Both the position numbers and the translations under genes were made by a program. Shown in pieces: positions 52,415 through 62,837 of a stretch of 64,000 nucleotides of DNA; position 1 is the first letter of the stretch, and each line of letters starts with the position of its first letter. Under the pieces are notes generated by a model. That model had not been told where the DNA came from. It made no database searches and was given only the letters and a program-made list of their open reading frames with translations. Where the stretch lies: NCBI GenBank assembly GCA_029339195.1, contig JAPTJF010000083.1, positions 103,012-167,011 of the forward strand. Direction: 5' to 3'. This DNA comes from Micractinium sp. NFX-FRZ. Taxonomy: Eukaryota > Chlorophyta > Trebouxiophyceae > Chlorellales > Chlorellaceae.

Positions 52415-55400
52415 TCACCTGCTCAGGAAGCTGCGCTGCTGCATCATGAAGCGGGAGGTGGGCGGGCGGTGCAGCTCGGCCGCCAGGTGCCAGTGCCGCC
52501 GGTGCCGCATGTGCACAGCGGGCAGGTGGGCACGCACGATGCGCTGCAGGCGGTGCCAGACGGGGCGCATGGACGAGTAGAACACCTGCACACGGTCGCC
52601 AAACAGCGGGGGGGCGGGGTATGTGGCTGAGATGAGCGGAACCAACAGCAGCCCACACACCGCACCCGCCCAAACACGGCCATGGCAACCCCACAAGGAA
52701 GGAAGCAGGACAGCGAGCCTCCTGCCTGGCCGCACACCTCAAAGCTGATGTGGCCGTCGCTAGATTCGTCCTCCACGATGCTCAGCAGCTCGGTGGCCAG
52801 CGGCTGCTGCCGCCCCCAATGGAAAAGCAGGAGGCGCAGGGAGGCGCGCGTCAGGCGGCCGGTGCCGTCCACATCCAAGGCGGCAAAAGCGATGCGGGCC
52901 TGCGGCAAGCCAAGTCAGAGGGATTCATGCATCAAATGGCAGCTGGCGCGGGGAGGCGCATGTCAGGAGACCGCTGCTGTCCACGTGCAGCGAGGCAGCA
53001 GCGGAGAGGGGTGATGGGAGGAAAGGAAGGCAAGAAAGAGCAATCCAAAGTGTGACCCATGCATCCTCCACAGGCCCTTCTCGCACCACAGCAGGCATGC
53101 TGCACTGACTACCCCTGTACGTGTTTTGCCGGCAGGGGCAGTGGGTGCAGCGCTTGCTCTACTTGTGTCCACCCACAACACCTGCTTGCCTGCACCTCCT
53201 CGTCGTCTCTCATCAGTGCGTTGAGTGCCTGTTGGAACTCCCGGGTGGGCAGGTGCACCACGGGCCAGGCAGCCACGGCGGCCGCCGCGCCGGGCCCGTG
53301 GCCATAGGCCACTTTGCGCGAGTTGCAGCGCAGCAGGGGCTGGGCCTGCAGCACCACCTGCAGGCGTGCTCGGGTGAAGGTCGGAGGCGGGCTGGATCAG
53401 GCCTTGGCCACGCGGCTGCCCCTTCCCCCCACCCCCCACTCCTGCTCCAGCCGCGCCACCCCCCAAGGGGCCTGGCGCCTCTGCCCCGCCCACTGCACGC
53501 ATGCGATCCACCCGCACGCCCCCCTGCCATCCCTCCCCTCTCAGCTCGCCTCCACGCATCTCTGGGCGGCGCCTCCCTCCAAGCCCAGCCCCGTCAGCAG
53601 CGGCCGGCACTTCTCCACAAACCCGCTGCTCTCCCGGCCCAGCGGGGACCAGAGGGCAGTGGCCGCCAGCGAAGCAAGAAAGACCGCCATGGCTGCCAGG
53701 TTGGCGGCGGGGCCTGCAGGTTGGGCAGGGGGCGGGGCGGGGGGTACCACAGTTGCTTGCGAACTCAGACTGAGCAGGGTGCATGTGCATGCAGCCTGGT
53801 GGATGGATGGATGGATGGGCTCGATGGAAGTAAGGAAGGATGGATGGATGCAAATTGGATTCATCCCGATGCCCCTTCCCCTTGCCCTGGGAGCAAGTAC
53901 ACACACAGTGCAGGGCGCACATGCACGTGAGCACCGGCACGCAGGTGGGGAGGGGCTGGCCCAACTGTGGGTCAACTCGGGGTCATTGGGAAGCAGACCA
54001 CCCTCAGGCCTCACAGCAGCCACTCCGTGCTGCCACACACACACACATGGGCGCTCTGCCAGAACAGGCAGCGCCGCTGTGCCTCCCCACCCCCCGCCGG
54101 CTCACCCATCACCGGGAAGCAGACCAAGCCGGCCAGCATGACTGCCACAGTGTACTCGTAGCCACTGAACAGCCCGGTGAGCATCCAGATGCCGAAGAAG
54201 GCCCTCACATAAGAGAAGACTGCGGGGGAGGGGGCAAGGGTCAGATGTGGGGGGAGGCAGCAGTCATGCCACTGGGGGCCTGCAAGGACAGAAGGGGGAC
54301 GAGAAGGTAGCGCTTGCTTGCTGGAGGGGCAGGGCGGGCAGTGCCGTGCATGGGCCCGCAGGCAGGCAGGCACAGGGTGCCTTGGGGAGCTGCAGTGCAT
54401 GCTGTGCTTCCACGGAGAAGCATTCACACCAGCACCCTCTGCTGCCATCGGCCCCACAGGGCGCCACCCCGTCACTAAAGCCGCATGGGGGCTCACATGA
54501 GCGGCGCCCGCACCAACCCTTCCTGCTGGGCCCCCCCCGATCAACAACGGATCAACAACTATACAGGCGACCCCGAATAGCTCACTGGAGTGAATGACAA
54601 AGAGCTGCAGGCTGATCGTGAGGCTGAGCGGGCGCACCGCCAGGCGGACCGCTAGAAGCAGCTTGCACCCAGCAGCCATGGCGTAGCCTGGCACCATCAG
54701 GGCGGGAACCCCAAACAGCGCTCGCATCTGCACAAAACAGGTCAGGGCATGCACAGCTCCCAGCAGCGCCTGCAGGCAGGCAGCGTGGCAGGGGGCGACA
54801 GAGGGCGGCGGCAGCGGGGTGGGTGCGGCATTCTGCTGGCAACACTGAAGCTGGGCAGTGCGCACACAGCGCCCAGCAGCGCTGCCAGGCGGGCAGGCAG
54901 AGGGCGCACTGCGGGGTGGGAACGAGGCAGCGGCAGTGGGGCTGGTGGGGCCCGCTGCCAGCATGGCTGGTCAACGGGTGCAGCATGCCCAGCAGCACCC
55001 GCAGGCAGGCGGCTGGCACATGGCAGGCCCGCCCATCAGGGTGGTCCAGCAGGAAGGCTAGGGGCCTCAAGCAACGCAAGTGCCACTTGGCGCCCTTTGT
55101 AGCAGTCAGGGCAGGCACAGCAGGCACAGCAGGCACAGCAGGCACAGCAGTGCTTCATGAGGTCAAGGCGGGCGCCCCTCCCGGCATTCACCAGCTAGGC
55201 GGGCCAATGCGCAAGCCGGCCACAGAGGTTGGTTCTGTTGACCCATGAGAGGCGGGAAGCGTGCGACGTGCATTTGGGCGGGGGGGAGGTGAGGGGGTGC
55301 TGGCACGCACCTGGAGGTATGAGGCCGCCAGCAGGCACCCCATGGTGGGGCACAGCATGCGCAGCATGGCGGCAAAGATCTCTAGGCCCCCCGCCGCCAC

Positions 55401-56675
55401 GTGGATGGTCACAGCCAAGCGCCTCTTCCAATTGGCCAGGAACTTGGGGTGCACCTGCGGCGAGGGCGGGGCAGGGCGGCCAAAGTCGACACAAGGGCTT
55501 GGCCAAGGGCCAACCTCCTGGGTGGCCTCGCGCTCGTGCTGTCAACTCAATGCTCTTAGTGAGGTGCTCTCCTGAATCGTGACTGGGCGTGTTGCGCCGG
55601 AGCAGGGTCGCTGCAGTACAATGGCGGGACAGCACCTGGCGCGCCTCAAGCATGCACCGCGCACGCTCGGCGCGCAGCTCAAAGCAGACGCGTGTGGCGG
55701 CACAGCCTTCCAACCTCCTCCTGAAAGCTGCATGCCCAGCGGCGCACGACCTCCAACAGAGCTGACACAGGCGGGGACCAAAGGACCGTCCCCAGCACCA
55801 CGCCGCGTCACTGGCACATGTCATGTCGATCTATTGTTGTTTGTGTGTGTGAGGCACAAGTGCAGCACAATAATCGCGCCGAGCGCACCATTATGACGTC
55901 GCCGGCGTAGCCCCACAGCACCCAGAAGTCCAGCACAGCTCCAACCCCCGCCAGCAGCAAAAGCTGCGTGTTGGGTGCTGCGCCGCCGCCGTCATCCGCG
56001 GTGAACGCCAGCAGCGGCATGCTGGTGCCAGCCGTTGAGAGCTGCGGCGAGGCAAGGGCCAGCGTGTGCTATCTGGTGTGGGCATGGGGTGGCACATGGG
56101 AGTGGGGAGCGAGCTTCTCCGGTCTGAGGATGTTGAGGGGCTCTGTGGCGGCGGTGGCGTTGGCAGGATGGCGGCGGCGGCACCCGCAGGCAGACGATGG
56201 CGGCGGCAGTAGCTGCAGCTATTCAAAAATGCCGGAACTCTAGCCATTTGCAAAGCGGGAGCCACTGGGAAGGCAAGAAGCAGGAAGACGCTGAGCTGCA
56301 CGTGCGTGCACCGGGGCTCCCGCCAAGGGGCCCCACTCACCGCTTGCGCTTTCTGCGAGCTGACTTCCACGACTTGCGAGCTGATTGAGTGCGTGGGGCC
56401 CCAGGGGACGCTATCTATGTCTTCAGCAAGGGGCGAGAGGGGGACGGGCAGAGCGCTTGCAGTGCACTGCCCCTCAGGACCGCGGTGAGCACTGCGGGCC
56501 TTTTAGGGGTGGGGCAGTGTTGGGGCTTCGGTGGATACTGAGGAAGACATACCGATCCTCTCACATCTGGTGTCTCTGTGTCTGCCCTTGTTGAGCACTG
56601 GTGCCAGAACCACACATTATCTGAGAATACTGCAATCTTCCTGACAGCTTCCTGGCACACATTTCGGCCTTGCAT
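52415..56675 (-). CDS. Multipass membrane protein with C-terminal EF-hand, family unknown
   Basis: Exons (minus): 56675-56553, 56466-56341, 56041-55889, 55454-55311, 54727-54586, 54219-54106, 53713-53556, 53357-53196, 52899-52738, 52585-52415; 484 aa. The first two exons are tentative; a shorter start is Met at 56020. About six or seven hydrophobic segments follow: LLLLAGVGAVLDFWVLWGY, LAVTIHVAAGGLEIFAAML, ALMVPGYAMAAGCKLLLAV, YVRAFFGIWMLTGLFSG, YTVAVMLAGLVCFPVM and LAAMAVFLASLAATALW. A cytosolic tail has one EF-hand loop (DVDGTGRLTRAS) and a second degenerate one (DESSDGHISFE). Calcium-regulated transport or signalling is inference; I do not recognise the family. A GC donor six bases after 53196 would add VQ. 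Confidence 0.7.
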
Positions 56676-56754
56676 CGATCACTCGAAGGTTGGCGGCGCC
56701 GCACAGGCCGCAGGCTCGGAGGGAGCCAAGCGCTTCTACTGCTCCCGCAGTACT

Positions 56755-59700
56755 ATGGCGCGCCCGGGCCCACCCGCTCCCTGCCTCGAGTTTTCAGAGC
56801 TCACCTTCACCGTTAAGCAGAAGGGAGGGAGGAAGACGCTACTGCAAGGCGCCAGCGGGCACTGCCGCGGCGGCCTGACGGCGGTGGCAGGCCCCTCGGG
56901 CAGCGGCAAGACGACTCTGGTGCGCCCAGCCCCCTGCAGCTGCAAGGGCATGCATCGATGATATCAATGCCCTGAAGCTCGTTTAAAGCACGAGCGTCCC
57001 CAACCCACATGCCGTACCCAACCCACATGCACTGCCCTGCCGTCTGGCTAGGCCCGGGCCTGCTGCCGCCCCGCCACCCCGCACCCCGAACCAGTCCCAA
57101 CCCACCGCCGCTGCTCTGCAACCGCCACCCCATCCACCCCGACCGTGTCTTCCATCCAAATCCCGCTACCGTGCAGCTTGATGTGCTGGCGGGCGACCAT
57201 TTTGGGGGGCGAGTGGAGGGGAGGATCACGGTGGATGGGCAGGATCTGGACCTGTGGAACGCCACACATCCTGCAGCTTACGTCATGCAGCACGTGAGAA
57301 GCGGGCAGCTGCTGAGAACCCAGGCACTTTGGCAGCAGGCTGGGGGGTTGATCAGAGGCGGGTGGGGACCGTTCATGGATGCACGCATTCATGCACGCAT
57401 TGGGACGGCGGGAAGCTTGGCCCGCCGCATCTTTATCGCAAGATTCATTGCGGGTAAAAAGATGTAAAGCAAAAACAAGCAAGCAAGCCGCAACGTGCAG
57501 CATGTGCTGCAGGCTTGCGCGCCCACCTGCCCACCCGCCTGCCTGCCTGCCTGTCTGGCTTCCCACCCACCAGCCTGCCCCCCCGCGCCCTGCCCGCTGC
57601 TCCTGGTGCGCAGGATGTGCTGCCTGTGTTGGAGACGCCGCGGGAGGCTCTGCTGACGGCAGCGCTGCTGCGCCTGCCACCTGGCATGCCACGTCAGCGC
57701 AAGGTGGCGCTGGTGGACGAGCTACTGCAGGTCCTGGTGCGTGCCTGCTGCCCAGCCCATAGCGCGGCTGCAGACTTCCTACCTCGCCTGTCCCACACTG
57801 TGCCATTCCGTTGTGCCTGTATGTCCTGCCGCTGCCCCGCCCCGCGGCCTCCGCGGGCCTCCTCCTGCCCAGGGCGGCGGCAGCAGCAGCGGCACAAGCA
57901 CCCGAGCAACGTGGTTGGTGCACCCCTTCGCCTCTGCGGCTGCCCTTGTGGCGTCGTGTGGACATTGCGACCGCAGTGCCCAGGCAGTGCAGATCTGTGC
58001 TTGCCCTCACCCCAGTGCGGGCTCTCATCCCTTGTGCCCTGCACGCCACTGAGCGCACCAGATACCTCACAGCCCATCTCTCCCACTTGTGCTGCGGCCC
58101 TGCACTGCAGGACCTCACCTCCTGCGCCAACCTCATGATAGGGGACAGCTCAGAGGGCCTGCGGGGGCTGAGCGGCGGGCAGCGGCGGCGGGTCACAAGT
58201 GAGGCAGCGCTTGCGCAGCATCCGAGCAGCACCCGCTGAACCCTTGGTGGGGGAGAGAGACGGAATGACCCTTGGTGGGAGAGAGCGACGGGATCGGCGG
58301 CCGGTCCGCAGGCCCCACGCACCCGCCACCCACCTGTCGGCCTGCCCTGAGTGTGTACTGCCCATGCCTGCCAAGCCTACAGTAGTGTGCTTCATGTGCC
58401 ACCTGTCGTGCGCCACCTGTCTTGCGCCACCTGTCGTGCGCCACCTGTCGTGTGCCACCTGTCGTGCTCTGCAGTTGGCATCGAGCTGGTCAAGAACCCT
58501 AGCCTGGTGCTGCTGGACGAGCCTCTGTCAGGCAAGCCGAGTTGTGCAGCGGCGGCACTGCCCTGGACCACATGTGGCGCTATGCTGCGCTATGCTGCGA
58601 GTCGGGCATCTCTGACATCAAGCGGCTGGCAAGCCAAGGCACAGCGCGCTGCTGCGGGCTGCCTCTTACCCAGACTGTGCCTCGCCGATGCACGTGCACG
58701 CCCGCCTCTGTGCAGGTGCAGCATTGTGGTTCATCCCCCACCCCCACCCACCTCTCCCCACTCACCACCACAACCTGCCACCTGCCTCCCTCCCCTGCCT
58801 CCCTCCCTCCCGCAGGGCTGGACTCCGAGATGAGCGAGTCCGTGGCCGCCTGCCTCTCCCGGCTGGCGCAGGCGGGCAAAACAGTGGTCATGTCGGTCCA
58901 CCAGGCTAGCGGGTGAGTGGGGTGCAGCCACGAGGGGTGTGGCTGTATGTGTGTGTAGATGTGTGTAGTAGGCTGTGTGGATGTGGGTGTGGGTGGGTGG
59001 GGGGGGGGGGGGCTGCACACCCGCTGAGTGGTATGTGGCGGCAGCAGACTGGCAGCAGGAGCAGGCGTGGCCCGCGGTGCAGGCCAGGCGGGAGAGGAGG
59101 AAGGGCCATGGATGCTTTGTTGGTGGTGGGAACCAACAGAGGTGTATGGGTAGCCGTGGCGGGGACATGCAGCCTGATGAGTGCACACCCAAACCTGCAC
59201 TTCTGCTGCGCTCGCACCGGCCCAGTGGGCCCCTTGATCACCCAACTCGTCCCCTCATTGTGTGTGTGTGTGCTTTGTTATGCCGCAGGACGGTGCAGGG
59301 GTACATCGACGGCCTGATCCTGATGGCGGCAGGGCGCGTGGCCTTCTGTGGCCGTTACTCAGACGGCCCCGCCTTCCTGCAATCCCTGGGCCACCAGTGA
59401 GTCAATTACACATTAAAAACTCAATTCAATTAGTATCAATTACCGTGGGCAGGCGGCGTGCGAGGGGGGCAGGCGGCTCGCCTGAGGTTTGTGCAGTACC
59501 GGGGGTGTGCTGCTGCGTGCGCGGCTGCAGTGCAGTGTGCGAGGTTGCCCCAGCACCTGCATTGGAGAGGCGGAGCATCGATGGACGGTGCGGCATGCTG
59601 TGTGCTCAAACCGCTGGTGCCTCCACACTGCCGGGCATTGTGCCGCCCCCGCCCCTGCCCTTGGTCGCCCGTGCCGCAGCGCCCGGCCATCCCGGTCAGC

Positions 59701-62700
59701 ATGCAAGCATGCCCGTGTGCAACGGCAGCTGCAGGCCGCTCCCCACCCAATGCCAGAACCCCTCTGCCGCCAGGCTGGCAGCAGCGCACGCATGCGCAGC
59801 TCAACAGCCTGTTTGTGTGCCACGCCATCTGTTCCGCAGCCCGCTCCCAACCCAGAGCCCCTCTGAGTTCATGCTGGCCGTGCTGAGCAGCCCCGAAGAT
59901 GGAGCCCAGGCCGCCGCTGCCTATGCACAGCTGGAGCGCTCTGCGTCAGCCGGCGGTGCGGGCTGCGAGGCGGCTGCCTCTTCTGACAGCCTGAAGCTGG
60001 CCAAAGCCAGCTCCAGCGCACCAGATTTGGAGGCCGGCGGGCCCGGGCAGCACCAGGTGCGGCTTGGGGCCACCCGGACAGCATGCTCAGCAGGCATGTC
60101 CCTTGCTGTGAGCCAGCTTGGGACCGCCCAGGTGGGACCATCCATCAGCTGCACGCGCGCTCATTCCAAGGGCGCCCCTCTGCCCTGTTTCCCTTTTCTG
60201 CCCCGGCAGGCAAGCGCCTTGAGCACCTCAGCGCCTCACGTGGGGCAGCTGCAGAGCTCGGCCTCTGGTGCAGGCCCCGGCGCCGTCCTGCATCGCAGCA
60301 GCAGTGTGCTGCGGCAGGCGGCGGTGGCCGCGCCGCTCTGGCAGCAGACGTGGGTGCTGACCTGCCGCAACTTCCGGTGGATGTGGCGCCAGCGGGCCAC
60401 CACACTGTCGCTCCTGCTCACCTCCCTGTGCTCTGGCACTCTCATTGGTGAGTTGGCAGTGAGTGGGCACGGCACGGCACGGCACAGCACAGCATAGCAC
60501 AGCACAGCATGGTAGAGCACACCGCATGGCAGGGTGGGTCGCTGGCGCCGTGCTCCGGAATGCTCGTCGGTCGGGTGGCACAGCACAGCACAGCACAGCA
60601 TGGCCGGGTGGATGGCTGGGCTTCAACAAAACCGCCAGAGTGCAGGCAGCGCTAGCGCCGATGGATGGTGTGTGGACACCACCCTGCGGCTGCTGCTGCT
60701 GCTTTCCACGCTGTGCTCCGGGAGCTTCACTGGTGACCCAGCAGCAGCGTCGGCCGGGTGGCCGGGCACCTTGACCGCTCATTCGTGCACGGAGTCCCAC
60801 TTCTTTCTTCATAGATTGTTTGATGATTTCTGTGTGTGCTCCCACAGGCCTCATCTTTTACGACGTGGGGGATGACCTGGAGGGAGGCGCGCACGACCGC
60901 GCCGCCCTGCTGTGGATGATCGCAACAATGGCCATCTTCTTCTACTCGAACCTGGCGGTTGTGGGTGGGTGGGTGGGTGGGTGGGACGTGCACCCCATTC
61001 CATAGGATCCTTCACGTTGCCTTCAGGTCCCACCGCCCCCCACCCCGCTCACCACACCCCGCCTGCCTGCCAATCTAGCGGCTGGTGCACACATGTGCTG
61101 TGCTCGCCAGCTTTGCTGGAACCCAACACCCGCGCCTGCCCTGCACACGCAGGCTGGCAGCGCGACCGCCAGCTGGTGCGGCGCGAGTACGGCACCCGCC
61201 TCTACGGCATGCTGCCCTTCTTCCTGGCACGCTGCATCCGTTGGGGCGCCTTCATCCCCCTCCTCTCAACAGCCTTCCACGTCTACTACTTCCTCGCCCA
61301 GCTCCAGGCAAGTCGAAGAAAGAAACACTGCCAATTCAATAATTCTAATAACAACGACACTACTTCGTTGGTTGCCGGCTACGACAGCTTGCCGCCGCCC
61401 CTCCACCACCCTCCACGTCCCCCCCGCACAATTCCAGGCGGGCAAAGCTCGAAACTTGATATGCGCCTCTGCTAGCAGTGCCCCCGGTGGTTGCCGGCTG
61501 CCCGGCTGCCTCAAGTGCACCCTTGCCCGCCTGTGCCGGGGCCCGCTGTCCATCCATGGTTTGTGTCAAGCACTGCCGCCCACTGCCGCTTGCAGTTTAC
61601 TGCCGCCAAGTTTTTCATCAACTTCGGCTGCACAATACTCACCGGCTACACCGCCTGTGAGTGAGCCGGGTGCTGCACCCGGCTGGGCACTGGGATCCAA
61701 GAATGGCAGGGACAACCCCCTTGCATGCACCCCCTGCCTGCCCGCCTGGCTATGATGTGCCACCCGGGCAGCACGCTTCCTTGCACGGTGCGAAGTGCAG
61801 TGGAACTGGGGGTGCCTTGCACTGATGCCTGCGCACATCTCCCTGCCTTCACCTCCCAACGCATGTCCTGCGCCGGATGCCCTGGACGCAGTGCTTGCTG
61901 TGCTGCCGCCCAACATACCTGCCACTACATTTGCCCCAACTAGAGACTGCTAGCAACCCTTGTTTGCAAGTGCAGACCTGATGGGCACTGTGATTGCTGT
62001 GCTGGCGCCCAGTGGCCCGGCAGCTGTGGGCATCCAGTCGGCGGTGGGCGTCGTGCTGGTCTGCTCCAACGGCTTCCTGTCCCGAGACCTGCCCATCTAC
62101 CTGCGCTGGCTGCAGCAGGCCTCCTTTCTGACCTACAGTGAGCAGGGGGCAGGGAGGCAGACGCAACGGATGGGGCGCCCGGGATCGATTCAGAGTCGTT
62201 GTACCTCAAGCACCACGGAGCCAGCAGGCATGAAGAGGCAGGAAAGAAGGGGGGGGAGGCGGAACCGAGGATGGGTGGTGGCGGTGCGGAGGGAGGACGG
62301 GAGGCGTGTGAAGAAAGCGCAAGGAGGGACGGGACGGATGGGCTTGCACCCTGCGACGGCTGGTCACGCTGCCGCGTGGTGGGTTATGTGGGTGCACCCC
62401 CGCCAGCTTGTACAGCCTGCGGCAATCAGGCCCGCCTGCTCACGTGAGCAAGCACTTCCTGGTAGCCTGGTTGCGCTGGCCCAAGAGGCGAGGCAGGGCA
62501 GCAACTGTCCTCCTTGCGCACCCTGCGATCTCTTGCAACTGAAGTGGCACATGCTGGGTGCTTGTCACAGCGCTAACCACCTGCCCTCTGAGCACGCCCT
62601 GCACCTTATCGTTGCAATGCAGCTTACACTGCCTTCATTCTGAACCAGTTTGGCGGCTTGGTGCTGTGGAGCGGCGGCAAGTCGGTGACGTTTGAAGGGC

Positions 62701-62837
62701 CGCCCCCTGGGCTCCCCCTGCCCCATGCCGATTGGGGGCTGGGTGCCAACGTGGCTATGCTGGCAGGCATATGCGGCTGCTTCTGCCTCGCTGCCCTTCT
62801 GTCCCTGTGGCTCATGGCAAGGTTGAGGCGTCTGTAG
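56755..62837 (+). CDS. Half-size ABCG (WBC-type) transporter
   Basis: Fourteen exons: 56755-56919, 57177-57293, 57614-57736, 58111-58198, 58475-58531, 58816-58912, 59289-59396, 59840-60056, 60210-60447, 60848-60964, 61153-61307, 61596-61656, 61976-62137, 62623-62837; 639 aa. Nucleotide-binding domain: Walker A GPSGSGKT at 46-53, signature LSGGQRRRV near 155, Walker B LVLLDEP with Glu180, and H-loop MSVHQASG. A Ser-rich linker at about 255-390 precedes the membrane domain. That domain has WVLTCRNFRWMWRQR, GLIFYDVG, REYGTRLYGMLPFFLARC and a final helix LLSLWLMARLRRL. ABCG half-transporters dimerise and export lipids, waxes or sterols; the substrate is unknown here. Introns after 58531 and 61307 have GC donors. 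An in-frame ATG at 56578 is an alternative start. Confidence 0.93.
58394..58468. repeat. 14-bp minisatellite next to an ABCG acceptor
   Basis: Five to six units of GTGCGCCACCTGTC with small changes end only about ten bases before the CTCTGCAG acceptor of exon 58475-58531. The tract may provide or alter the branch and polypyrimidine region. Confidence 0.9.
59397..59445. repeat. AT-rich TCAATTA patch at an ABCG donor
   Basis: Right after the GTGAGT donor the sequence turns strongly AT-rich with repeated TCAATTA motifs, against a GC-rich background. A smaller AT-rich patch occurs after the GC donor at 61308. Confidence 0.7.
60466..60602. repeat. CAGCA/CGGCA satellite in an ABCG intron
   Basis: GGCAC and AGCAC pentamers fill two blocks (about 60466-60515 and 60577-60602). 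This is the CTGTG family of the other genes seen in the opposite orientation. Confidence 0.85.
60663..60735 (+). repeat. Echo of the ABCG exon end at 60447
   Basis: GACACCACCCTGCGGCTGCT, then CACGCTGTGCTCCGGGAGCT and a TGGTGA donor, repeats the end of exon 60210-60447 (CACCACACTGTCGCTCCTGC, CTCCCTGTGCTCTGGCACTC, TTGGTGA) about 280 bases downstream. It is the longest-range echo seen. Confidence 0.85.
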
